In this document: piece after piece, positions 13,117 through 22,200 of the stretch
How positions within the stretch are numbered: position 1 is the first letter of the stretch
How the letters are laid out: each line of letters opens with the position of its first letter
From: Mactra quadrangularis
Lineage: Eukaryota > Mollusca > Bivalvia > Venerida > Mactridae
Assembly: GCA_025267735.1 (NCBI GenBank)
Contig: CM046294.1
Coordinates: 38,191,570-38,255,569, forward strand
Length of the DNA stretch: 64,000 bases
Direction: 5' to 3'
Program-made: the position numbers and the translations under genes
The notes under the pieces: generated by a model
Databases searched by the model: none
What the model saw: only the letters and a program-made list of their open reading frames with translations
Told to the model about the DNA's origin: nothing

Positions 13117-16100
13117 CTGTATTAAATATATAGTTTAGTTTAAACAACTTGTCATTTTTTAATTTGTTATTTCATTCAATTTGTTCTGTTGTTTAATTTG
13201 TACTGGAAGTCTTAATCATTAAGTTCCAAGCGAACACAATCATATTCGTAACAGAATATTTGGGGGCTCGTCCGGGATATGATCATTTACTGATAGAGCA
13301 TTTAATTTGATACATTCAAAGAAATTTAGCATAGTTCTTACGTAAACATTTTCGCGTAAAATAAATTTTTGAATATTCTTTTATTATGTGATTAGAGATT
13401 TGAGAAATTTAATTATATTAGATTTTTTGTTCAGTCATATCAAAATTAATTCACTACGTGTAGGCAGTGTTTAACATTCGAGTGATCGTCAATACATTTA
13501 TCCTTATTTTTTCTCTGTAGCAATTTTACTTTTTATTATTAGAAAATAAAAAGGGCACTTTAACTATTAGAGAGGGGTTTAATGATTCTCTTTTGCTCTC
13601 TGCTGAAGTAAAGGGTTTAAAAATCTCTGCTGTGAAACTCTCTATGGTGTCAAATTACAATTCTTACTACACAGGTAATGTACTGCACTGTGAGTAATTG
13701 AGGTACGCTACGGGATAAATATAGAACAAACATTTATTTTTGAGTCAGTTGTTTAAAACATTATTTCTTATCTTGTTTTTTAAAAATTGATTATTGTCAA
13801 TCATTTTTGAGTTGTATTGTTGTTTTAAACAAGCCGTGATAAACATAAAGTTCACTTTAAATTGATAAAAAACATAATTCAAAATGAGTTTCAGTCTTGA
13901 TGATTTCAAGAAATCACCAAGTGTAGATTTGTTGAATGATGCAAGAAAGTCTGATTTGCTTGATGTTGCTAAAGAGTTCAGTCTTTTAACAGTTAAATCT
14001 GGTATGAGAAAAGTTATGATAAAAAACGTAATCATTGAAGAATTAGTGAGTAAGGGAGTTTTTTCAAAAGATGCTTTAGAGGCGAGAGAGAAAGTTATGG
14101 GACCGGACACAGTTAAAATGCATGAGTTAGAGTTGAAATTTCAGATTGAAAGAGAAAGAATGCAATTAGAGCATGAGGTGAGAATGAAAGAACTTGAGAT
14201 GGGTGTAAACCGTTGTTCAGGTCAAGTAGCAAGCAAAGAGTTTGATGTTAGCAAACACATTCGCCTTGTGCCTCAGTTCACTGAGAAAGAGGTTGATAGA
14301 TACTTTATGCACTTTGAAAAAGTTGCAAAAAGCTTAAAGTGGCCGAAAGATGTATGGACACTTTTGTTACAAAGTGTGTTTGTTGGGAAAGCAAGAGATA
14401 TTTTCTCGTCGTTGTCAATTGAGAGAAGCTCTGATTACGAAGCTGTAAAGACTGCCATCCTAAAAGCCTATGAGCTTGTGCCAGAGGCTTACAGACAAAA
14501 GTTCCGCAATGCTTTAAAACGTTCGGAACAAACACATGTAGAATTTGCCCGAGATAAAGAACAATTGTTTGATAGATGGCTAGCATCTAAATTAGTTGAT
14601 AAAGATTTTAACAATTTAAAAGAACTTTTACTTGTTGAGGAGTTCAAAAATTGTGTTCGTGCTGATATACGCACGCATCTCGATGAACAGAAAGTCGAGA
14701 CATTACAAACAGCCGCGACATTGGCTGATGATTATGCATTGACACACAAACAAAACTTTGTGTCGAACAGTAGAGGATATCATGATAACAGACCCTTTTC
14801 GAAAAGTGGCCGAGATAATTATCAGCAAAAGTCTGGTAATGATGGTTTAAAGCCATAGGCTGACCAAAATATAAGTACAGGTGTTAAGAAACAACCTGGA
14901 ACTCATTTGAATGGGCCCCAGAGGCCTAAGTTTTCTGGACCTACTTGTGCATATTGTCAGAAAAGAGGTCATGTGATATCTGAATGTTGGAGTAAACAAA
15001 AAGCTGATCGAGTTCAGAAGTCTACTCCAATGGGATGTGTTGTTCTTCAACATCAATTGTCTACTGTTCCCTCAAATGATACTGGATCTTATATGAAACA
15101 GTATGAACCATATATTATAGATGGTGTAGTGTCATTGTGTGAAAATGGTGTTGGTGCAAAACAAATAAAGATTTTGCGTGACACTGGGGCTTCCCAGACA
15201 ATAATGTTAGATGGGATTCTGCCTTTATCTGATAAAACGTCAACACAGTCAAGTGTGTTGATCGGAGGTGTTCATGGCATTGTTCATGCCGCACCCCTAC
15301 ATAAAATATATATGAAGTCTGACATGGTCTCTGGACCGATTACTGTTGGCATAAGACCAACACTTCCCATTGAAGGGATATCAATGTTGCTAGGCAATGA
15401 CTTGGCTAATGCTAAGCTTATTAGTAACCCTATAGTCACTGACAGGGTTTACGATAATGTAACTGCACAGGAAGACGAAGGTGTCTATCCTGCGTGTGCT
15501 GTTACCAGAGCAAAACAAAAAAGACTTAATGAAAAGAAAGAACAAGGTAGCACCACCTTGTCAAATACTTCAATGAATAACGGATTTTCACTTGAAAATA
15601 CATTTTTGCAGTCACTATTTGAAAGTGATGGTAAATCTAAGACAACAGACAAAAAGTCTGTTGTTGAATCTGTTGAAGGTGACCCTGAAACAGAAATTAA
15701 AAATCCACATTGTGGTGAAAATCTATCAAATAAGAATTTTGATAGAAAATCTCTCATTACTGAACAAAATGAAGATTTTGACTTAGCTGATGCAAGGTCC
15801 AAAGTCGTCCCAAATGAAGAGATGAAAAAATTACCTGTTTGCTTTTTCAAGAAAAATGGTGTTCTGATGAGGAAATGGAGACCTCCAGATGTAAAACCCG
15901 ATAGTACATATCGTTTTTGCACTGACTTTAGGAAGGTTAATGGTGTGACTAAAACGGATTCATTTCCGATTCCACGCATCGATGATTGCATAGACAAGAT
16001 CGGTAAGGCAAGGTTTGTCAGTAAATTTGACCTACTCAAAGGATATTGGCAAATTCCTTTGACGGACAGAGCAAAAGAAGTGTCAGCTTTTGTCACTCCA

Positions 16101-18928
16101 GATGCATTTTATCAATACAAGGTAATGCCATTTGGAATGAAAAATGCACCTGCAACTTTCCAAAGAATGGTTAATAAATTGGTGTCTGGATTACAAAATA
16201 CTGAAGGGTATGTTGACGACATAGTGTCATATAGTGAGTTGTGGCAACAACATATGATAATTTTACGTGAGTTGTTTGAGAAATTATCAGAGGCCAACTT
16301 AACAATTAACCTTCTAAAAAGTGAATTTGGCAAAGCAGTGGTAAATTATCTAGGTCATACAGTTGGTCAAGGAATGGTTAAGCCCATAACATCAAAAGTT
16401 GAAGGAATTTACAATTTTCCCACACCAACAAACAAAAAAGAAGTAATGAGGTTTCTCGGAATGGCAGGATATTACAGGAAGTTTTGTTCAAACTTTTCCA
16501 CCATTGCTCTACCATTGACACAATTACTTCATAAACACAAAAAGTTTGAGTGGGATGCAAAGTGTCAACAGGCTTTTGACAAAATAAAACAAGTGCTCAT
16601 GAGTGAACCAGTGCTAACAGCACCGGACTTCACAAAACCATTCCAATTAATGGTTGATGCATCGGACGTGGGTATTGGATCGGTCCTGATGCAGGAAGAT
16701 AACGACGGACTCACACATCCTGTTTGTTATTTTTCAAAGAAACTTGACAAACATCAAAAGAATTATTCAACAATAGAAAAGGAGTGTTTTGCTTTGCTAA
16801 CATCTGTACAACATTTTGAAGTGTACCTAAAAGGAGGGGAATTTTCGGTAATAGTTTACACTGACCACAATCCTCTTACCTTTTTAAAGAAAATGAAGGG
16901 TAAAAATCAAACACTTTTACGTTGGGCTCTAATTTTGTCAGAGTACAATCTGGAAGTGAGGCATGTGAGTGGTAAGGACAATGTCATTGCAGATGCCTTG
17001 TCCAGAGTTGAATGTGAGTAGACAGTCTTACAAGTTTTCTCAGAAAGAAAACTTGTTTTTCAAGGGGGGGGGGGTGTTACACGCCTGCATGTATATAGTA
17101 TAAATTAATGTAAATACTCATGAGTGTGGTCTTTTTCCATAACCAATTATATTTGTTATCACTTGCAACAGCATTGTTATTAGAACAGTTTATCACTGTC
17201 TGTTTATGTCAACAATAAAACTCATGAAAACAAAAACCAGAACAAGATAAACTGAGAACTAACATTATTTATGTCCTTTGTTTAGATGACTTTTGTTTAG
17301 GAATTAGGGTTCTATATCCCATAGCGTCAGTACACTATTTTCGGCCAAAGTAAGAACAAGTGAAATTTTGTGAATAAGTTTGGACACTTAATGATATTCA
17401 AAAAGTGAATTAAATCTTGATAATCGTAATAGAAACTAATTGTAATAGAAACTACAGAGAATCGTGGAGTCATTGTTGATGTTAATTTTCATATATTTAA
17501 TATATGAAACCTGAAAACTAGAGATTTAAGGTAATTGATTTATCTGTCATATAAAGTGCTTTGATATTATTTCTATTTAGTAATTTTCCATATAATAGTT
17601 AAGGCTTCCATAGTTTTCATAATTTAAACTATTATAATGTTTTGTATTTTCATATTATTGTTTTAATTAATGATTTACATGAATGCATAACATATTGATT
17701 AATATTGTCTTTTATGAAAGTGTTAAAACATTAATTAATATTATTATCTTAATATGTCACCATTGAGGCCTTTGAGCAAGTATCAATATAATTCTATTTT
17801 AAGGTCGTGTACTCAAAGGTGGCAGTTTTTTATACAGACTTTAATACCAGTTTTTGCACAAGAGTTTTGTGTACCAGTTTTAATACAAGTTTCTCATACC
17901 AGAACGTATAATATTGATTTACCTAACAGAGTGCTGATACCAGTTTCAACAGTTTTGTACCAGAACTTTAGTTGACAGTTATAGTACAACAGTTAAAGAA
18001 TCACAATATTACAGTGAATTTATTATGTTTCATATCGAACAGTATATAGACATTTAGTGAAGAGTTTACACTTACATAATTATACTATCAGAGTTTACAT
18101 TTGTATCTTATTTTTAACAACATGTTTTGAACTTTATTTTGATCATATTCCATATCTTACTATATATATATATATATATATATTACTGTATTAAATATAT
18201 AGTTTAGTTTAAACAACTTGTCATTTTTTAATTTGTTATTTCATTCAATTTGTTCTGTTGTTTAATTTGTACTGGAAGTCTTAATCATTAAGTTCCAAGC
18301 GAACACAATCATATTCGTAACACAGATATTTAGCCTTTCCATGAGGAGTGAGTAGGTTGACTGACCGCCGTATATGACCTATAAGTGTGTTGCTACGGCG
18401 TTAAAACCAACAAACAAACAAACAAACTAACAAATGGTAATGAACTTCTGGTAAAATTGATCAGGAAATATTAATTAGGTTTGTTAGCCACCGTAAATAG
18501 GCTTGGTGTATATTGCTAATTGACATTAAATTCATTAACTATCATAGCGATATAAAAACTTGGCAATTTGCTACGACTTCTGTACATTTTGTTTCAGCGC
18601 TGAAGTAGAACGAATTCGTGATTTGGAAAGACGTAACGTTGCCCCACATAACATTGTTGAAGCGCCCGTATTGGATGAGGTGCAAGAGCCACGACATGAA
18701 CCCCCTGTTCCTGCACCGGCAGTGGTTGATCCAAATACTGGTGATGTCAGAGATATACTATCTGAAGCTCTGCCTGATTCATCAGATGATGACATACGTC
18801 TGGAACCACCTAGACGTCGCCGCAGATTAGCGGATCTCATACGTGAAAATCACGAGTTATACAATGACTTCATGAAAAACAAGCTCCCAAGATTAATGCG
18901 TGACTTCGGTTATGACAGTGACTATTGA
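10865..18928 (+). CDS. Harbinger Myb/SANT-like partner protein, three exons
   Basis: The proposed CDS joins 10865-10874, 11153-11405 and 18598-18928. That is 594 nt, or 197 residues plus the TGA at 18926-18928. The introns are canonical. The first has donor CCAG|GTAAG and acceptor GAAACAG|AG. The second has donor ATAAG|GTATC and acceptor TTTCAG|CGC. Phases match at both joints, and the second completes codon AGC. The N-terminal half (about residues 17-70, RAYQQHPTRWKDIIDEI and RTASYRQLKDRLSSKL) resembles the trihelix/Myb-like DNA-binding protein that accompanies Harbinger transposases. The C-terminal half is acidic, then basic (EPPRRRRRLADLI). In the family this protein binds the termini and helps bring the transposase to the nucleus. 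AATAAA follows at 18963. The 7.2-kb second intron is swollen by a SINE and a retrotransposon. The gene model is strong; the family call is weaker, because the tryptophans of a canonical Myb repeat are mostly absent. Confidence 0.7.
11968..13253 (+). repeat. 5' LTR (1286 bp)
   Basis: It begins TGTTAC and ends GTAACA. Compared with the 3' LTR I find three substitutions (12080 G/A, 12194 A/G, 12412 C/T). A TA microsatellite of 61 nt at 13054-13114, against 23 nt at 18161-18183, accounts exactly for the 38-bp length difference. A possible polyadenylation signal AATAAA is near 12106. The 73-codon ORF at 12647-12868 is identical in both LTRs, but so is nearly everything else, so it is no evidence of coding. 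Confidence 0.95.
13261..13278 (+). other. Primer binding site, tRNA-Pro type
   Basis: TGGGGGCTCGTCCGGGAT lies 7 nt after the 5' LTR. It is complementary to the 3' end of tRNA-Pro including CCA, the same 18-nt site known from murine leukaemia virus. It would prime minus-strand synthesis. Confidence 0.9.
13279..13883 (+). other. 5' untranslated leader of the gypsy element
   Basis: About 600 bp between primer site and Gag ATG with stops in all frames. It presumably holds RNA packaging signals, but none can be identified from sequence. A splice-donor-like 'acaggtaatg' occurs near 13672. Confidence 0.6.
13884..14858 (+). CDS. gag: Gag of the gypsy element (SCAN-like capsid)
   Basis: Structural protein that assembles the retrotransposon particle. 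The 324-residue frame starts at the first ATG after the leader, with A at position -3 (caaaATGag). Residues about 14-58 form a short SAP-like helical region (LLNDARKSDLLDVAKEF). Residues about 78-106 are a charged coiled-coil-like stretch (HELELKFQIERERMQLEHEV). Residues about 118-290 resemble the capsid from which SCAN domains are thought to derive (FTEKEVDRYFMHFEKVAKSL). The frame ends at TAG 14856-14858, before the nucleocapsid zinc knuckle, so the product as read lacks a CCHC motif. The frame then continues open, without shift, into the protease-RT part. Gag made without the knuckle would package RNA poorly unless the stop is read through; the stop may also be a recent mutation. Confidence 0.88.
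   Translation: MSFSLDDFKKSPSVDLLNDARKSDLLDVAKEFSLLTVKSGMRKVMIKNVIIEELVSKGVFSKDALEAREKVMGPDTVKMHELELKFQIERERMQLEHEVRMKELEMGVNRCSGQVASKEFDVSKHIRLVPQFTEKEVDRYFMHFEKVAKSLKWPKDVWTLLLQSVFVGKARDIFSSLSIERSSDYEAVKTAILKAYELVPEAYRQKFRNALKRSEQTHVEFARDKEQLFDRWLASKLVDKDFNNLKELLLVEEFKNCVRADIRTHLDEQKVETLQTAATLADDYALTHKQNFVSNSRGYHDNRPFSKSGRDNYQQKSGNDGLKP
14907..17021 (+). CDS. pol: Nucleocapsid knuckle-protease-RT-RNase H polyprotein, integrase missing
   Basis: The frame is open from 14859, just after the Gag TAG, and in the same phase. There is no ATG near its start (14907 is TTG), so translation probably depends on readthrough or the part is silent. Residues are numbered from 14907. A CCHC knuckle CAYCQKRGHVISEC spans 14-27. 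The aspartic protease has DTGA at 92-95 and LLGNDL at 161-166. RT has TDFRKVN from 339, catalytic Asp375 in KFDLLKGYW and YVDD at 435-438. RNase H has acidic residues D584, E624, D653 and D695 in DNVIADALSR. At residues 311-329 the sequence VCFFKKNGVLMRKWRPPDV looks like the start of the integrase region in Gmr1-like elements. It passes at about 15888-15900 straight into mid-RT (KPDSTYRFC), so integrase and the RT fingers are gone without a frameshift. The catalytic residues of protease, RT and RNase H remain, but RT activity without its N-terminus is doubtful. Confidence 0.9.
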   Translation: MNGPQRPKFSGPTCAYCQKRGHVISECWSKQKADRVQKSTPMGCVVLQHQLSTVPSNDTGSYMKQYEPYIIDGVVSLCENGVGAKQIKILRDTGASQTIMLDGILPLSDKTSTQSSVLIGGVHGIVHAAPLHKIYMKSDMVSGPITVGIRPTLPIEGISMLLGNDLANAKLISNPIVTDRVYDNVTAQEDEGVYPACAVTRAKQKRLNEKKEQGSTTLSNTSMNNGFSLENTFLQSLFESDGKSKTTDKKSVVESVEGDPETEIKNPHCGENLSNKNFDRKSLITEQNEDFDLADARSKVVPNEEMKKLPVCFFKKNGVLMRKWRPPDVKPDSTYRFCTDFRKVNGVTKTDSFPIPRIDDCIDKIGKARFVSKFDLLKGYWQIPLTDRAKEVSAFVTPDAFYQYKVMPFGMKNAPATFQRMVNKLVSGLQNTEGYVDDIVSYSELWQQHMIILRELFEKLSEANLTINLLKSEFGKAVVNYLGHTVGQGMVKPITSKVEGIYNFPTPTNKKEVMRFLGMAGYYRKFCSNFSTIALPLTQLLHKHKKFEWDAKCQQAFDKIKQVLMSEPVLTAPDFTKPFQLMVDASDVGIGSVLMQEDNDGLTHPVCYFSKKLDKHQKNYSTIEKECFALLTSVQHFEVYLKGGEFSVIVYTDHNPLTFLKKMKGKNQTLLRWALILSEYNLEVRHVSGKDNVIADALSRVECE
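17062..17074 (+). other. Polypurine tract
   Basis: AAGGGGGGGGGGG directly abuts the 3' LTR (TGTTAC at 17075). It is the expected RNase H-resistant primer for plus-strand synthesis. It lies only about 40 bp after the pol stop codon. Confidence 0.92.
17075..18322 (+). repeat. 3' LTR (1248 bp)
   Basis: Same termini as the 5' LTR and followed by target duplication CAGAT at 18323-18327. A shorter TA run (18161-18183) explains its smaller size. AATAAA occurs near 17214. Confidence 0.95.
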
Positions 18929-19059
18929 TACATAATTACATTATGTGTATTTCCTGATATGAAATAAATTGGAAATTGAAATGAAGTTTAATTTTAATAT
19001 TAGTTGAAACCCAACGATTCTTTATCAGGGGCCTTATAAATGAAACCACATTTCAGACT

Positions 19060-19134
19060 ATTTTGAGAAGACCCCTTTCTTTTTACAATTGTAGATTTCA
19101 TATTCCGTTTCAGATTAAGTTGTAAATGTCTATT
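19060..19134 (-). repeat. Right terminal inverted repeat of the Harbinger element
   Basis: Reverse complement of 9241-9315 with the mismatches listed there. It lies 131 bp after the stop codon of the Myb-like gene. Confidence 0.8.
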
Positions 19135-19294
19135 GCACACTTATACAAAGAACACGAAAAACACTTCAAGGGTAAGAATAATGGTTAATATGAGCATACT
19201 CAATGATTATCATTGTATATGTAGAAACACATGTTTTGTGTATACAGGGTTAATCAGATTTGGTTGATAGTGTATGAATGTATAAGAATTCCAT

Positions 19295-22200
19295 GACAAA
19301 ATAAAAACAAAACGAAAGAGGAATATTAAACTTGCCTCTCTCGGCTATGTAAATGTCATGTTTTCTAATCATAAATGACAAATAATAATAAATTTGGATC
19401 CTTTTCAAGTTCATAATTCCATGTATTTTCCGAACAATCTGTGTCAACGGGCAGAACGGTAAACACGTTAGTTAGATTCCAGTAGTTGTGGATAAAGTTA
19501 TATAACGTGCACACAAACACATAACAATTCGGATGTAAATGACGTCATCTTGGAGGGAACTGACCTTACGTTATACTTTGTGTAAATACTTCTAACAAAA
19601 CACAAAACTTATAATGAGAAAAAAACCAGAATATTCGTCAACGTTGGTGTAGGATATTTTATTTCAACTAGTGAACTCTGAAAATGACATGACGCCACTC
19701 GTGAAAATATCTTTTATAAACCCACTAGTAGAAATAGAAATCGATCTTACCGCCAAATTGACAAATTTCATCTATTTATTCCAGTTAACTGATAATTTTG
19801 ACTTAGTTATTTAGAAATTTTAGAAATATTTAGAATTTTGTATCATTAATTAACGTCGTCCATTACAAGATAATTATACTCTAAATGATATAATAACTAT
19901 TGAATTCTTAATGGCAGTTTTGAAATTCAAAATCGATTTTTCTTAAATGTTTCCTTTAGGTTTTTAGTTAATTACAATATGAAAATCAAATTTCACTAAA
20001 GTTAGTCGCCTACATTAACAAGGGACAAAAATAATTCCAACGGAAAAGCCTTTCTTATTATTGATGGTGATTGCTATAACATTAACAACATGAAAAGAAC
20101 GATCTCACATTTCTTGGCAATGCCAGACAGGCTAATAAATCATAGGACAACATTGCATGTTACCATTCCATTGAAAGAGAATAGTTCATTTGCTTTTGAT
20201 GTCGTTGTAGTCCTAGAAAATAGCTTTGTATTATCCTTCTGTGTAGATAAAATCAGGTTCCAATTGGTTAAATGTACTAATGAGTGAAAATATATAAGTA
20301 TCACTTTCCGTAAAACTTCTATGCAATTACAAGTCACCATTGTAGACTCATGGATGAAATTAACACGTCTCTTGTCAAATATTTATATATCTGTCAATTT
20401 CCATTGTGTTCATAAACGTGTGCATATGAATACATTGTGTATATTATGACGTCTATCTAATTTCCAAGAAACAGAATACAATGTTAGTAGTTTGAGATCA
20501 CAATCATATGTAAATATCCTAAAGTTATGGCAAAAAAATAATAATAAATGTAGTCAAACATACTTACGCATTTACTAAAATTTAATTTAGCCAATTATGG
20601 AACATTACAACACTTAATTTATCTAGAGTTAAATTACATTTGGTAACAATTGCAATATGACTAAATATATATTAAAATTGCAAAGAACAAGTCATATACT
20701 TCAAGCTTCAAAAACCACTCAGATTCGTCGGGTAAATAACACATATTGTTAAATACAAAACTGTAATGCCATACATATATTTTTTTTAATATGAACGCAT
20801 GCCCAAGCGCAAGAAATGAGATTAATAAGATAATGACTGCAATGGATGCATGTCTCATTGGTCATATAAAAAAATGAGTTTTGTATAATATAAATACATT
20901 CTGAAGACAATATGTGACATGTTACATCTGCGTTGAATCTTCTGTTTTTTCGATGCAATTTTCCATTAATGTAGGTCAGTCAATTTACCAACCTAACAAC
21001 AATTTACTTAAATTACATTATCCGATGCAACTAAATCTCTTATCTTTTTTATCTAATTTTAGAGATACTTATTTCTAAAGTGTGTTCTCTACTTGTGAAA
21101 AAGTGTGTATTGTTCACGCCTAATAAAGTATTTACAAATATAAGATAATTTACAATCCTCAGGAGGCTTGTTCATATTTTCAACTAATTGGTTTAGCATT
21201 CCATTGTGTAATATTAATGGTCATTTATAAAAAACATAAAAATGAAGTATGTATTGTCAAACTGGAGTTATATTTTTGTTTTTTATCTAGTTTCTGAATG
21301 TGATACTATTTTAGATTTCTCAGTGGAATTAACAAATATGACACTACCACAAATCGTAGTTTATTATATATAAAAACAACAGAAATGATGCGGTCAACGT
21401 CCTACAAGAAACTGATAGACTTTTCAATATAAATTACACTGTAGTTACAGAACTATCCTCAAAGCATCAGATTGCACTTTAATCGGCTACTGTTAATCCC
21501 AGTCAACAATTATATTTAAATATACATCAAATATTTATTAAATGAATTAGTCATGTCTATTTTTTTAACATATTCATTTTATTAACAATATCAAATTGAT
21601 AAAAAATACTTTCATTTCGAAATTAATTACAACGACAATATAATTGACATTCAACACATGATTTATGCATGCAGGTTTGAAATTCGAACTATTAGAAATT
21701 AAAACTACATGTAGTTGCGATATATCAAATCACCGTATTTTTATTCCCTAACAATGCTATTGTTTTCAGTGCAATACGTTTCAATAGATGACTCAACTGT
21801 CTTCGTGGCTTGATTGTTATTTTCATTATTTAAAATATTTGTTGTTTAAATAATACATTTATCATATAATGTTTAATTCTCTAAACAGTTTCCAAAAATA
21901 ATGATTTATTCATTATAAAATTACAGCATCATTAATCCATGTAATAATTCAGGCATACCATATTTCAGATAAGACATCTAGACTGTTATATTTTTTGTTT
22001 CAAACAACGTTATTATTTTGCGACAGTGTTTTCAGGCGTCAAATGTCTTCAATGCAGCACAAAACACTATTTGTTAATAATTACCATATTGCTAAGTAAC
22101 TCGTGCATTGTTATGCATGCATCTTTAAATATTGCATGCTCATATAAAACCGTGAATGATAAATTTCTTTAATCATCTGCGTTAGCTAAGGAAAACTATT

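Larger units (their letters stand above)
11968..18322 (+). mobile_element. Ty3/gypsy LTR retrotransposon, Gmr1-like, integrase-less
   Basis: A complete insertion of 6355 bp with LTRs at 11968-13253 and 17075-18322, both TGTTAC...GTAACA. A perfect 5-bp target duplication CAGAT sits at 11963-11967 and 18323-18327. The primer binding site is at 13261-13278 and the polypurine tract at 17062-17074. The internal region codes for Gag then zinc knuckle-protease-RT-RNase H in one frame, crossed by one TAG. Nothing between RNase H and the polypurine tract could encode an integrase. In Gmr1-type elements integrase precedes RT; here a stub that looks like the start of that integrase region runs straight into RT, so I infer an in-frame internal deletion. 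Intact ends and nearly identical LTRs suggest recent mobilisation, probably in trans by an autonomous relative. Confidence 0.92.
11754..18433 (+). repeat. tRNA-derived SINE split by the gypsy element (11754-11967 and 18328-18433)
   Basis: The head at 11754-11830 has an A box (tagctcagttggtagc) and a B box (gggttcgattccc). The 3' end at 18328-18433 reads 'acggcgttaaaaccaa' followed by (CAAA)n. The two parts join across the retrotransposon once one CAGAT target copy is removed, giving a SINE of about 320 bp. Its 3' end also occurs in reverse orientation at 34428-34487 and 56869-56925. Confidence 0.8.
9241..19134 (-). mobile_element. Harbinger-type DNA transposon with nested insertions
   Basis: Inverted copies of a 75-bp sequence (9241-9315 and 19060-19134) enclose a divergent HARBI1-like transposase (minus) and a Myb/SANT-like partner gene (plus), the two-gene set typical of PIF/Harbinger elements. 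Without the internal 6.36-kb retrotransposon the element is about 3.5 kb. A 3-bp target duplication, usual for the superfamily, could not be fixed: the outer flanks read 'ggct' on the left and 'gcac' on the right, so the true ends may lie a few bases away. The whole element lies in DNA absent from unit 2. It is probably immobile now because the transposase is interrupted. Confidence 0.8.

Noticed and set aside
15485..16096. 203-codon minus-strand ORF
   Set aside because: Antisense shadow of the gypsy pol frame.
17022..17074. Search for integrase or chromodomain after RNase H
   Set aside because: Only about 40 bp separate the pol stop from the polypurine tract; there is no room for another domain.
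7385..19294. Use of the unit 2 junction as an empty site for the Harbinger element
   Set aside because: The missing block is larger than the element by about 1.86 kb on the left and 0.16 kb on the right, so it does not define the insertion site or target duplication.
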